Source: Clostridium sp. cel8
Lineage (GTDB): Bacteria > Bacillota > Clostridia > Clostridiales > Clostridiaceae
Length of the DNA: 64,000 bases
Direction: 5' to 3'
Assembly (NCBI RefSeq): GCF_014050525.1
Contig: NZ_JACGAG010000002.1
Span: 248,001 to 312,000, forward strand
Part shown: one piece after another, positions 45,763 to 56,100 of the stretch
Numbering within the stretch: the first letter of the stretch is position 1
Layout: each line of letters starts with the position of its first letter
Program-made: the position numbers and the translations under genes
Notes under the pieces: generated by a model
Told to the model about the DNA's origin: nothing
What the model saw: only the letters and a program-made list of their open reading frames with translations
Databases searched by the model: none

Positions 45763-47760
45763 TTAAATCTTAAACTTTTCAACAAGCTCCTTTAATGTTT
45801 TTGAAAGTTTAAGCTGACTGTCCGAAGCAGATTTTATTTTAATTACAGAATTTGATGTTTCCTCTACATTTTCTTTTATAATCCCCATATTTTCAGCAGA
45901 TTTCTGCATATTCTTAGATACATTGTCAACAGATTCACTTACATTATCTATTGTAGCATTTAATTCCTCTGACATAGCTGCTATTTCTTCTGACATCTTA
46001 CTTATAAAATCTGAATCACTATAATATTGATTTCCTATACTTTCAAAATACTTCAATTCAGTTATAATCTCCTTATTCACAAAATCCAGTATATCATTGC
46101 TATTGTCAGCATTCATCTTAAATGCATTTTTGACTTTTGAAATTTTTTCTTTAATCTCGGAAACAGATTCTTTTGATTGTTCTGCAAGTTTTCTTATTTC
46201 CTCTGCCACAACTTTAAAGCCTTTACCATGTTCTCCTGCTCTTTCTGCTTCAATAGCTGCATTTAATGCAAGTAAATTGGTTTGTTCAGATATATCCGCA
46301 ATAGTATCCGCCATATCACCTATATTTTCAACTATTTTTGCATTTTCAATTGACTCAATGATATTTCTTTCTTTTTGAGAATACATATCTTTTATCTTTT
46401 TCATAGAATTCTTACTTTTAGATTGCATATCAATAGACCTATTCTTAGAATCATTTGCACTATTACTTCCATCTATTGATTTCTGTGATAACTCATTTAT
46501 ACTTGCATTTACTTCTTCCACCGATGCAGTAACTTCCTGAGATGCTGCACTTGTTTCTTGTACTCCTATTGCTATATTTTTTATTGCTACATCAATTTTT
46601 TGAGATTTTATTGACAAATCTTGTACCATTTTGGCAAGTTCAGAACTTATTTCATTTATATATTTTGAGTAACTTAATATTTTTTTGATAAGTTTTACAA
46701 GTTCTACATGCATTATCTTAAATGAATTAGAAAGTCCACCTATTTCATCTTTATATACAGCAAATTGTTCATAATTTTTTTCATCATAAGTAAGATCAAA
46801 ATTTGATATTCTATCTGATATGTGAGATAAAGCAATTATTGGTTTACTTATATTATTTCCCCAATATATAGAAACAAAAATAGCTATAATAAGTACAATT
46901 ATAATTATTGTAACCAAATATAAAAACAAATTCTTCACTGATTTTGTAATTTCAGATGTTGGAACAGCTAAACCAACAATCCAATTTGCACTTGATATTT
47001 TTGATGTTACAAAATATTTTTCCTTCCCATCATAATCCTTTAATTTAGTGAAATTATTTTTCAATATTTCAGAAATTTGTCCATTCATGACTTCATCTAC
47101 TTTTTTAAGTCCATCTTTTGTAGGTTGAAAATTTTCATTCTTATGTACTATAAAATCACCATTACTATCTATCAAAAATCCATAACTATTATTTACAGGC
47201 TGAGCTTTTTTAACCATGCTTGTAATAAGGCTGATATCAATATCATATCCTAGAACTCCTACAATCTTATTATTAATTGTTATAGGTCTTGATATTGTAA
47301 CTATACTTTTATTTGTACGAGCATCTATATATGGTTCAGTATAAATAAGGCCATTTTTCTGAATAGCTTTCTTATACCAAGTTCTTTTAGTACAATCAAA
47401 ATCTGAAGGTGGAATCCATCCTGATCCATCTAGCATAACTTTATCTGAAGTACTCAAATAAGCATCTATGGTGTTTGAATTGTTTTTCACCTTTTTAGTT
47501 AAATATGAAAGAATCTTAATTTTGTCAATTTCATTCATATTCTCTATTGAATCCCCTATCTCATTGACTATTTTACCCTCACCTTCTAGCCATCCATTTA
47601 TTTTCGCAGCATACTCATCTGCAGACACTCTCATAGTACTTTTTGATTGATTCATTATTGAGTTGTATACTATAAAACAACTTACTAATGATACTACCAT
47701 TAAACTTAAAATACATGTTAACAATATAGTTAAAGTTACTTTTGTTTTAATACTTTTCAT
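45763..47760 (-). CDS. methyl-accepting chemotaxis protein with periplasmic dCache domain
   Basis: The 665 residues run as transmembrane helix 1 (about 8-30), an extracellular double-Cache domain (about 35-275, with [22 protein letters not shown] and [11 protein letters not shown]), transmembrane helix 2 (about 280-300), HAMP, and a long cytoplasmic coiled coil. Its signalling tip is [37 protein letters not shown]. Small ligands such as amino or organic acids are usual for dCache sensors. It would signal to CheA/CheW. The ATG follows AGGGGTG. There are no linked chemotaxis genes. Confidence 0.95.
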   Translation of the reverse strand: MKSIKTKVTLTILLTCILSLMVVSLVSCFIVYNSIMNQSKSTMRVSADEYAAKINGWLEGEGKIVNEIGDSIENMNEIDKIKILSYLTKKVKNNSNTIDAYLSTSDKVMLDGSGWIPPSDFDCTKRTWYKKAIQKNGLIYTEPYIDARTNKSIVTISRPITINNKIVGVLGYDIDISLITSMVKKAQPVNNSYGFLIDSNGDFIVHKNENFQPTKDGLKKVDEVMNGQISEILKNNFTKLKDYDGKEKYFVTSKISSANWIVGLAVPTSEITKSVKNLFLYLVTIIIIVLIIAIFVSIYWGNNISKPIIALSHISDRISNFDLTYDEKNYEQFAVYKDEIGGLSNSFKIMHVELVKLIKKILSYSKYINEISSELAKMVQDLSIKSQKIDVAIKNIAIGVQETSAASQEVTASVEEVNASINELSQKSIDGSNSANDSKNRSIDMQSKSKNSMKKIKDMYSQKERNIIESIENAKIVENIGDMADTIADISEQTNLLALNAAIEAERAGEHGKGFKVVAEEIRKLAEQSKESVSEIKEKISKVKNAFKMNADNSNDILDFVNKEIITELKYFESIGNQYYSDSDFISKMSEEIAAMSEELNATIDNVSESVDNVSKNMQKSAENMGIIKENVEETSNSVIKIKSASDSQLKLSKTLKELVEKFKI

Positions 47761-48040
47761 ATGTACACCCCTAATAAAATTAAATAATAATTATATTATT
47801 TATATATTATATATATTATTTTTAATAAATTTTCAACAAAATTTACTTTTTTATGATAATATATCATTTCTAATGAAATTATTATACATGAAAATAGTAA
47901 ATCTATAAAGTATTTTAAATATGGTTTGCTAATGAAAACTTAACTATTATGTACTATAATATAAATATATTCTAGTTTATAAATCAGCAAGGAAGCATAA
48001 AACAAATATATTTCGTCTAATATATGGAAAGGAGCGTAAG

Positions 48041-48562
48041 TTGGAGAAAGAATTAGAAAGATTGATGAACTCTTATGGAAATGATGTGCTCAGAACAGCT
48101 TTTATGTATCTAAAAGATAAACATTTAGCTGAAGATGTATTTCAAGAAGTATTTATAAAAGTTTACAAAAACTTTCACAAATTTAATGGACAGAGCAGTG
48201 AAAAGACATGGATAATTGCAATTACTATAAATACTTGCAGAGATATACTTAGAAGCTCTTGGATTAAAAGAGTACTTAGATTTCAAGATCCTGAATACAA
48301 AATACTAAATATTAAAGAAAACTCCATTGATATAGATAATAAAGCAATTAGTAATATAGAAAATCAAGATTTACTAAAACAAGTTATGGACTTACCTAAA
48401 AAATATAAAGAAGTTATACTTCTTTATTACTATCAAGAACTATCTACTCGTGAAATAAGTAAAATCTTAAATGTGCCTGAAGGTACTGTTAGAAGCAGAC
48501 TTTATAGGGCAAGAGAGTTATTAAAATATAGCATAGGTGGTACTATTGAATATGAAGGATAA
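48041..48562 (+). CDS. ECF-type RNA polymerase sigma factor
   Basis: The 173 residues are a minimal sigma-70 member. Region 2 has LAEDVFQEVFIKVYKNF, and region 4 has ELSTREISKILNVPEGTVRSRLYRARELLK. It redirects RNA polymerase to a small regulon, typically in response to envelope stress, as in the SigV/SigW class. The start is TTG at 48041 after AAAGGAG. It is followed at once by a membrane protein that probably acts as its anti-sigma factor. A possible ECF promoter upstream is discussed under rejected items. Confidence 0.93.
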   Translation: MEKELERLMNSYGNDVLRTAFMYLKDKHLAEDVFQEVFIKVYKNFHKFNGQSSEKTWIIAITINTCRDILRSSWIKRVLRFQDPEYKILNIKENSIDIDNKAISNIENQDLLKQVMDLPKKYKEVILLYYYQELSTREISKILNVPEGTVRSRLYRARELLKYSIGGTIEYEG

Positions 48563-49583
48563 TATGAAATTTTTTAGAGATATGGCAAATTCCGCTTTAG
48601 ATGATTTACATGTAACGGAGGAATTAAAAGAAAAAACTTTAAAAAGGTGTAAAACAAACTATAAAACTAAAATTAGGATAGGCATGAAACCTAGCTTTTT
48701 AGCAGCTATATGTGCTGCACTATTTGCATTTACAACAACTGGTTATAATAATTTATTTTCAAAAAATATAAGCAAAAAATATAACCTCAGTATATCAACT
48801 ACTGAACAGAAATTAGAAGATATAGGAAACATAATAAAGAACTCAATTATCAATCCATCTTCCAATGAAGATGATTTAAAATCCGATTCAACAAATAATA
48901 CAAAATATTCTTACAATAAAAATCTAAATAAAGATAGCGAAAATACTAAAAATACTAAAGACACTAAAGATATTAAGGAAAATATCACAGAAGACAAATC
49001 CAACCAAAATTTAGAAAAAGCATCTCAGATAAAAATCACAAATAAAGAATCTAATGAAAGCAGTAAAATTTCTGAAAAAAATGTGATAGAGGAAAACACT
49101 ACTGAAGCAACAAATGATCAAAATCCTCAAATATCAACTGAAAATAAAGAGATTAATGAAAAAGAAGATTCAACTGAAAAAGATCAATCTAAAGACAAAG
49201 TATCTTCTTTATCAGAAGCACCTGAAGTAATAACTATAAGTGATGCCGAAAAAAGTTTTGATAGTAAAGTATGTGTACCTTCATATATTCCTGATGGTTT
49301 TAATTTAGATAGTATAGATTTGCCTGATAATGATAGTGAAAAATTTGTAGTAATGAATTATTCTTCAGATAAATCTCATTTTACTATACGTCAAGATAGA
49401 AATATAAATTTCAATAACAATGTTGGTGAAAAAATATACATAGGTGCAATTAGAGCATATTGTGTATGGGTTGAAAACTGCAGTGAGTTTAGAATATCAT
49501 GTAATAAAAATAGTATACAGTATGTTATTCAGGGAAATCTATCTAAAGACACACTAATTAAAATATTGACCTCTATTAATTAG
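48552..49583 (+). CDS. membrane protein with DUF4367-like C-terminus, probable anti-sigma factor
   Basis: The layout is a short cytosolic N-terminus of about 45 residues, one transmembrane helix (PSFLAAICAALFAFTTTGY, near 47-66), a long low-complexity Lys/Asn/Glu/Thr linker (about 75-230, with NTKNTKDTKD-like repeats) and a compact extracellular domain with VCVPSYIPDGF resembling DUF4367. No zinc anti-sigma HxxxCxxC motif is seen. It overlaps the sigma gene by 11 bases; an ATG at 48564 with AAGG is an alternative start. Coupling to an ECF sigma suggests anti-sigma function, inferred from position. Confidence 0.8.
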   Translation: MKDNMKFFRDMANSALDDLHVTEELKEKTLKRCKTNYKTKIRIGMKPSFLAAICAALFAFTTTGYNNLFSKNISKKYNLSISTTEQKLEDIGNIIKNSIINPSSNEDDLKSDSTNNTKYSYNKNLNKDSENTKNTKDTKDIKENITEDKSNQNLEKASQIKITNKESNESSKISEKNVIEENTTEATNDQNPQISTENKEINEKEDSTEKDQSKDKVSSLSEAPEVITISDAEKSFDSKVCVPSYIPDGFNLDSIDLPDNDSEKFVVMNYSSDKSHFTIRQDRNINFNNNVGEKIYIGAIRAYCVWVENCSEFRISCNKNSIQYVIQGNLSKDTLIKILTSIN

Positions 49584-49633
49584 TACCAGAACCCTTTATA
49601 ATATAAAATACATCATTAGGAGGATTAGACACA

Positions 49634-51070
49634 ATGGAAGAAGCTATTAATTTTCAGTCCATTTTAATTATTTCACTGCTGGCATTTGTAACGCCATTAA
49701 TAATAAATTTTATAAAGAGAGTAAATATTCCCTTCGTTGTTGGAGAAATATTTGTTGGAATAATCGTTGGAAAAACTTTTTTAAATGTAGTTCATGAAGA
49801 TATATGGATTTTATTTCTTTCCAATTTAGGATTGGCATATTTGATGTTTTTAAGTGGTCTAGAAATAGATTTTTCTCAATTTTCATCAAAAAAAGATAAT
49901 AAAACAGTGAAACAACTAGTTATATGCATTTTTATGTTTATAATCTCACTAGTTATTTCTTACTTTCTATCTATTTTTTTAGTTAAATTGAATATTATAA
50001 CAAATATTTATTTTTCTACTTTTATGCTAACTGCAACAGCCCCTGGACTATTACTTCCAGTACTTAAGGAGAGGAATCTATTAAATTCTGATTACGGTCA
50101 GACTCTGTTAATCTTTTCCTTAATATGTGAATTTTTATGTTTAATATCCATAACTATACTGTCAACATTTGTTGATTCAGGATTAAGTTATAAAAACTTT
50201 CTATTCACAATTTTGCTTTTAGTAGCATTCTTAATCTATATGTTTATAAAAAGAGCTCTGCCAAGGCTGCCACTTATGGCTGAAAACTTCAGTGGATTAC
50301 ATATAGAGGTACGTGCTGCCTTTGCTCTTATAATAATTCTTGTGTCTGTATCTCAAGCTTTGGACACAGAAATTGTGATGGGGTCATTTTTAGCTGGTGT
50401 AATTTTTTCACTTATTTCAGTGCATAATAGAGAATATTTAAAAGAAAAGTTAGATATAATTGGATACGGATTCTTAACTCCTATATTTTTTATAGATTTA
50501 GGTGTAAATCTAAACTTAAAGCCAATTTTTAACGATTTAAAAACTTTAGCAATGATTCCAGTGCTACTTATTGTTCTCTATATAGTTAAATTTGTTTCAT
50601 CACTTCTGTTGTATAAGTTATTTGGATGCAATAAAACTATATCTGCAGGATTTATACTGTCCAGCCAACTGAGTTTAATGATAGTTGCATCTAACATTGC
50701 CTATGAGCTAGACGTACTAAGTGATGCAACATATTCACTATTTATAATAACTACTATTATATCTTGTTTTATATTTCCTCTTCTATTTGATAAAATTTTG
50801 AAAATAGATGAAACTATTGTAAATAAATCTTCAGGAATAGATAAAATATGTATACATGAAAGTATTCTATCAAATCCAGATCTTTTTAATAAGTCCATAA
50901 AAGATATAGAATTTCCTCCAAACTGTAGAATATTTCTAGTAGTTAGGGATTCAAAAGAAATTATACCAGATGGAAATACTGTGCTAAAAGAAAGTGATAT
51001 ATTAGTTTTAGGTGGAATAAAATCAAATCAAAGAGATATGATAGCTCTTATAACAAATCAAAATAGATAA
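49634..51070 (+). CDS. CPA2-family cation:proton antiporter with TrkA-C domain
   Basis: An N-terminal transport domain of about 12-13 helices (to about residue 390) resembles KefB/GerN-type monovalent cation/proton antiporters. A cytosolic TrkA-C-like domain (about 400-478, DSKEIIPDGNTVLKESDILVLGG) follows, a typical regulator of such proteins. Conserved GEIFVGIIVGKT and LSGLEIDF segments are present. It moves potassium or sodium against protons and helps with pH or ion balance. The ATG follows TAGGAGG. It lies 50 bp after the DUF4367-like gene and may belong to the same envelope-stress unit. Confidence 0.9.
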   Translation: MEEAINFQSILIISLLAFVTPLIINFIKRVNIPFVVGEIFVGIIVGKTFLNVVHEDIWILFLSNLGLAYLMFLSGLEIDFSQFSSKKDNKTVKQLVICIFMFIISLVISYFLSIFLVKLNIITNIYFSTFMLTATAPGLLLPVLKERNLLNSDYGQTLLIFSLICEFLCLISITILSTFVDSGLSYKNFLFTILLLVAFLIYMFIKRALPRLPLMAENFSGLHIEVRAAFALIIILVSVSQALDTEIVMGSFLAGVIFSLISVHNREYLKEKLDIIGYGFLTPIFFIDLGVNLNLKPIFNDLKTLAMIPVLLIVLYIVKFVSSLLLYKLFGCNKTISAGFILSSQLSLMIVASNIAYELDVLSDATYSLFIITTIISCFIFPLLFDKILKIDETIVNKSSGIDKICIHESILSNPDLFNKSIKDIEFPPNCRIFLVVRDSKEIIPDGNTVLKESDILVLGGIKSNQRDMIALITNQNR

Positions 51071-51082
51071 AAATAGATAATA

Positions 51083-51118
51083 AAAAATAAATGAGTGTAA
51101 TCTCATTTATTTTTTTAT
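51083..51118 (+). terminator. terminator after the antiporter gene
   Basis: An 11-bp stem, AAATAAATGAG with CTCATTTATTT, is followed by TTTTT. It lies about 15 bases after the stop. Confidence 0.85.
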
Positions 51119-51124
51119 TAAATA

Positions 51125-51153
51125 TTGACAATTAAAACAAAATTGTATATACT
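51125..51153 (+). promoter_or_regulatory. sigma-A promoter of the GntR-ABC operon
   Basis: TTGACA (51125-51130) and TATACT (51148-51153) are spaced by 17 bp. The -10 overlaps the start of the TATA-rich operator block. Confidence 0.85.
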
Positions 51154-51202
51154 GTATATATTCAAATATATACAGTATATATTCAAATATATACAGTATA
51201 TA
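51145..51202. repeat. tandem/inverted operator repeats for the GntR regulator
   Basis: Two perfect copies of the 21-bp unit TTCAAATATATACAGTATATA (51161-51181 and 51182-51202) follow an inverted GTATATACTGTATATA half-site. The block overlaps the -10 and the likely transcription start. Steric repression by the operon's own YtrA-type GntR protein is the natural reading. Confidence 0.8.
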
Positions 51203-51220
51203 CTTAACAGGAGAATTATA

Positions 51221-51595
51221 ATGAAAATAATTATTTCAAATTTATCAAAGGATCCTATATATGAACAAATTACAAGACAGATAAAAGACAATATAATAAA
51301 AGGAACTATAACTCCAGGAGAAATGTTACCTTCTATAAGAAGTCTTGCAAGAGAATTAAAAATAAGTGTAATAACTACAAAGAGAGCTTATGAAGAACTT
51401 GAACGAGATGGATTTATTGAAACTGTACCTGGTAAAGGTTCTTATGTATCTTCTTTCAATAGAGAATTTTTAAAAGAAAAAAAGATTAAATCAATAGAAG
51501 ATACAATTTCTAAGGCTGTAGATGAAAGCAAACTTATAGGACTTACAAAAGAAGAGCTGAAAGAAATGATAGATGTTTTATATGACAACATATAG
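51221..51595 (+). CDS. GntR-family (YtrA subfamily) transcriptional regulator
   Basis: The 124-residue protein has an N-terminal winged helix (SKDPIYEQITRQIKDNIIKGTITPGEMLPSIRSLARELKIS ...) and only a short helical tail. This is the YtrA architecture found with ABC transporter genes. The ATG at 51221 follows CAGGAG; the open frame upstream runs through the operator repeats and is not coding. It is the first gene of a GntR-ATPase-permease operon and probably represses it, sensing cell-wall antibiotics or related stress as relatives do. Confidence 0.92.
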   Translation: MKIIISNLSKDPIYEQITRQIKDNIIKGTITPGEMLPSIRSLARELKISVITTKRAYEELERDGFIETVPGKGSYVSSFNREFLKEKKIKSIEDTISKAVDESKLIGLTKEELKEMIDVLYDNI

Positions 51596-51612
51596 ATTTT
51601 GGAGGTTATTAT

Positions 51613-52476
51613 ATGGAGAATATTTTAAGCGTTAAAAATTTGAGCAAAAGTTATAAAGGTTTCACTTTAAACAATATAAGCTTCAATGTTCCAAAAGGGT
51701 ATATTATGGGGCTTATAGGCCCAAATGGTGCCGGTAAAAGCACCACTATAAAACTTATTATGAATCTTGTAAAAAGGAACTCAGGCTCAATAAATATATT
51801 TGGTCTTGACAATATTAAACATGAAAGAGAAATAAAACAAAGAATAGGATTTGTTTATGATGAAAACTATTTTTATGATGATTTAAATTTAATTGAAATG
51901 AAAAATATAATAAAGAGATTTTACAAAAATTGGGATGATGAAGTCTTTAATAAGTACATGACTGATTTTAAACTTCCTCTAAAGAAAAATATAAAACAAC
52001 TTTCAAAAGGCATGAAAATGAAATACTCTCTTGGAATTGCACTTTCACATAATGCAGAACTTATAATTATGGATGAACCTACTTCAGGCCTTGATCCAGT
52101 GTTCAGAAGTGAAATGCTAGATATACTTTATTCATTAATTCAAGATGAAAACAAAGCAATATTATTTTCCACCCACATCACCACTGATTTAGAAAAAATA
52201 GCAGATTATATAACATTTTTAAATTCCGGAGAAATAGTATTTTCAGATACAAAAGACAGTATACTTGAAACTTACAAAATTATAAAAGGTGATAAGAACT
52301 TGCTTACATCAGATATTAAGGACTACCTCATAGGCATAACTGAAAACTCCTTTGGATTTGAAGGTCTAACAAACAATGTAGAAGCAATTAGAAAACTTAC
52401 TAAAAATGACGTACTTGTTGAAAATGCAACTTTAGATGATATTATTGTATTCACAGTAAAAGGAGGTAAACACTAA
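51613..52476 (+). CDS. ABC transporter ATP-binding protein
   Basis: The 287-residue ATPase has Walker A GLIGPNGAGKSTTIKL (residue 34 on), the Q-loop region GFVYDENYF, signature LSKGMKMKYSLG, Walker B LIIMDEPTSGLDP and the H-loop in LFSTHITTDL. A C-terminal extension of about 60 residues follows, as in YtrB/BcrA-like drug exporters. It pairs with the next gene, a six-helix permease, one-base overlap. The ATG follows TTGGAGG. The substrate is unknown; peptide antibiotics are typical for this GntR-ABC set. Confidence 0.93.
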   Translation: MENILSVKNLSKSYKGFTLNNISFNVPKGYIMGLIGPNGAGKSTTIKLIMNLVKRNSGSINIFGLDNIKHEREIKQRIGFVYDENYFYDDLNLIEMKNIIKRFYKNWDDEVFNKYMTDFKLPLKKNIKQLSKGMKMKYSLGIALSHNAELIIMDEPTSGLDPVFRSEMLDILYSLIQDENKAILFSTHITTDLEKIADYITFLNSGEIVFSDTKDSILETYKIIKGDKNLLTSDIKDYLIGITENSFGFEGLTNNVEAIRKLTKNDVLVENATLDDIIVFTVKGGKH

Positions 52477-53105
52477 TGGGAAATCTAATTTTAAAAGATA
52501 TACTAATACAGAAAAAAACTTGTATTATTATCTTAATTGTATCATTTTTAATAGCACTCAATCCTATTAACTCTTACTTTGTATTTATGTCTACTTTTTC
52601 TGCTTATGCATTTTTAACTGGAAGTTTCTATAAAGATGAAAGAGCAAATATCATGTTAAATAGTCTTCCTATAAGCAGACTAAATATAATTGTATCAAAA
52701 TATCTATCAATATTCGTATTTGGATTTATAGGTATGATTGTAGCATTTATCTTTCCAAATCTCATGCGTATAATAGGTTTAACAAATTCCTATACTATTA
52801 TAACTAATGAAAATATATTCGGAAGTCTTATAGGTATTATTTTATTGAGTTGTGTAAATTTACCAATATATTTCAAGTATGGATATGCTGCAACAAGATA
52901 TGTATTTCTACTTTTATTTATTGCTATATTTTCAGCAATGACTATACTAAGTAACTTTTCATCTTACAATTCATATGAAATTCTAACCTATTTAGGTAAT
53001 TTACCTAATTATGTAGTAGTTTTAGGTATATCATTTTTATTGCTAGCCATATTTATTATATCCTTTTTCATATCATACTTTTCCTATAAAAATAAAGACC
53101 TTTAA
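52476..53105 (+). CDS. ABC-2-type transporter permease
   Basis: The 209 residues contain about six hydrophobic segments (near 15-35, 40-55, 75-95, 105-125, 145-165, 180-205), the size and layout of the ABC-2 permease found with small BcrA-like ATPases. The NSLPISRLNIIVSKYLSI stretch is typical of the coupling region. It starts with TAATG overlapping the ATPase stop, so translation is coupled. It is the last gene of the GntR operon, closed by a bidirectional terminator. Confidence 0.9.
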   Translation: MGNLILKDILIQKKTCIIILIVSFLIALNPINSYFVFMSTFSAYAFLTGSFYKDERANIMLNSLPISRLNIIVSKYLSIFVFGFIGMIVAFIFPNLMRIIGLTNSYTIITNENIFGSLIGIILLSCVNLPIYFKYGYAATRYVFLLLFIAIFSAMTILSNFSSYNSYEILTYLGNLPNYVVVLGISFLLLAIFIISFFISYFSYKNKDL

Positions 53106-53112
53106 TAAAATC

Positions 53113-53150
53113 AATAAGACCTACACTTTACATGAATTGTAGGTCTTATT
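53113..53150. terminator. bidirectional terminator between the permease and SNF2 genes
   Basis: A 13-bp stem, AATAAGACCTACA with TGTAGGTCTTATT, has a 12-base loop. The genes converge here. Confidence 0.85.
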
Positions 53151-53159
53151 CTATATAAG

Positions 53160-56100
53160 CTATCTAAACAAATTTATAATCTCCTGATCTGACAGTGATG
53201 TTATACCATGACTTCCAGACATTTCATCTCCAATAAGATTATCTATTAGTCTTTTCTTCTCTTCTTGAAGTTTTAAAATCTTTTCTTCAATTGTTCCCCT
53301 TGCTATGAGCTTTACTACCTCTACTACATTTTTCTGCCCTATCCTATGTGCCCTATCTGTAGCTTGTGCCTCTACTGCAGGGTTCCACCATGGATCAAAA
53401 TGTACAACTATATCTGCAGAAGTTAAATTAAGCCCTGTACCACCTGCTTTTAAACTTATCAAAAATACTTGAGCTATGCCTGAATTGAATTCATCTACCA
53501 TTGTCATCCTATCTTTAGAATTAACTGAACCATCAAGATACATATACTTTATTTTTTTCAACGATATCTCTTTTCCTATATTTTTGAGCACAGACGTAAA
53601 TTGTGAAAATATAAGTATCTTATGCCCCTCGGCTACAACTTGATCTAAAAATTCTAAAAGTCCTTCTATTTTTGCACTACTTCCAGTGTAATCTTTCATC
53701 ACTATAGATGGATCAAGGCAAAGCTGTCTAAGTTTTGTTATATATGAAAGTATTTCAATTTTACTATTTTTAAATTCATCATCTTCTACTTTGTGCTTTA
53801 TTATATCTAAGGCATAATTTGCATATGATTTATAGACCTTCTTCTGTTTGTCACCCATTTCAACTAAGATTGTTCTCTCTATTTTATCAGGAAGTTCCTT
53901 TATAACATCTTTTTTTCTTCTTCTCAATATAAATGGTTTTGTAAGTCTATTGAGATCTTCAATTACTTCAGGTTCTTCTTTGAACCTTTTATAATATCTT
54001 ACATTAAATCGTTTTTCATCATATAAATATCCTGGCATTATAAAATCAAATATAGACCAAAGTTCCATAACAGAATTTTCTACTGGAGTTCCAGTAAGGG
54101 CAAACCTTCTCCTTGCCTTTATATTCTTAACAGCCAAGGCATTTTGGGAATGAGGATTTTTTATGTACTGTGCTTCATCAATTAAACAGTAATCAAATTT
54201 CTTTGATTCATACATATCTATATCTCTTTTTAAAAGATTGTATGTAGTTATAGAAACGTCCCATTCATATATATTTTCTATTAGCTCTTCCCTTACATTC
54301 TTGTTGCCTAAAATTGCCTTAACTTTAATATCTGGAGCAAACTTTTCAAATTCATTTATCCAATTGTAAACAAGTGAAGTAGGCACAACTATCAATGATT
54401 TGCTGTCCTTGTTTGAAAGAAGAAATGCAATTGCCTGAAGAGTCTTTCCAAGTCCCATTTCATCTCCAAGTATTCCTCCAAATCCAAGATAATCAAGTGT
54501 TTTAAACCAATTGTATCCAAATTTTTGATATTGTCTTAAATTACCTTTAAGATTTTCAGGCTCTTTAAATTTAAGATTTTTTATATTTTTAATTTTATCT
54601 CTTATTTTTTTAAGCTCAGATTTGCCCTTTATATATCTTATTTTATTTTCTGCTATATATTCATCAATATAAATACTCTTGTTTTTATGTACTTGTATAG
54701 AATTATTATCTATATTGTCTTCTGATATTGAATCTATAAGTTTTAAGAACTTTCTAAGTTCAATCTCTTCTAAATCTATATACTGACCATCTTTAAGCTT
54801 ATAGTATTTTAAGTTGTTTCTAAATGCCCTCAATATTTCAGCAATTTCTTCTTTAGGTATATCTCCAAGTTTAAATTCAATTTCAAAATAATCATATTTA
54901 CCACTTCTAATATTTGCACTTATATTTTTCGAGTTCAATGATTTTATACCTTTAAAATTCTCCGAATAGAATACTTCACCTACCTGTTGCAGTTTAGAGA
55001 TTTCACTTTTAAAAAATCTAAATATATAGTCATCCCCCCATATAAATAAAAATTCATTTTCCCGTCTTTCAAATCCTAAACTTCTAAGTAGAGTTAAAAC
55101 TTCTGTTTCCTTCTTAGAATCCCTATATATAATCTTTTCATTGCAATCTTCAAATATATTGAATTCAAACTTTCCATACTTCACTTTAGTTGTAAGTACA
55201 ACACTTTTTCCAGGCTTATCAAAATAAAATCTAATCTCACATTTTTCATCTACTACTTTACATTTTATTTCCTTTGACAATTTCACATTATAAGACAATA
55301 AATTAAGCTTTGGTACAAGCTCTCTAAGTATTGTAGTTTCCTTATCAGCTGGAAGTAAGACTTTTTTTGACTTAGCAAAAACCTTAAGATATGGCTTTAT
55401 ATATTCACAGTATTCACTACTTGGCAAGTATATTGTAGTTCCATAGAAAAAAACATTATCTCTTGAACTCAAGGATATGGGCATTCCTTCTGTAACTTGA
55501 AGTTCATAATTATTTTTAACCATTTCCATTTGAAACTGTAATGGAGGATTATCCTGAATCACTTCAGTTTCTACTGTCCTATATAAAAATCCTTCATCAA
55601 GATACACCCTATGATATTTTATGGTATAAAAAAACTCTCGTACAAGATAATCTGGTATATGTATGTATTTACCTTCTATATTTGACTTTCTTATCTTGCT
55701 TCGATAAGTATAATTTCCCTCTATACTTCTCAAAGTTTGAATAAAATCCACAAGTCTTTTATCTTTTACATTTAATTTATTATATTTCATATTCAAAGTA
55801 AATCTTTTTCCATATGTTATAGCTATTTTACCTGTAAGTGCCAATAAAAACTGATTTATATCTTTCAAAACATAGAGTTCATTTGACCTCATTGAGTTAA
55901 GTCCTATTTTAAATTGTGCAGAAATTCTGTTGTCCCATTGATTTTTAATAACATATACTTCAATTTTTATTTCTTTTTTCTCACTTTCATCACCTAAAAG
56001 CATTGAAAGTGTATCCCTTCCATAGATAGAATCAAGCGAACCTTCAAATCCTTCATCTTTGAAAGCATCATTTTTTATTAAATCATCTAAAGATTTATAA

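Noticed and set aside
47991-48017. GGAAGC-N17-CGTC as an ECF autoregulatory promoter for the sigma gene
   Set aside because: The implied start would lie within a few bases of the ribosome binding site, leaving almost no leader, and a TATAAT further upstream (47955) is an alternative. Mapping of the 5' end would settle it.
51161-51202. Tandem 21-bp repeats as a possible CRISPR array
   Set aside because: The two copies are directly adjacent with no spacers, and they overlap a promoter, as an operator would. No cas genes are near.
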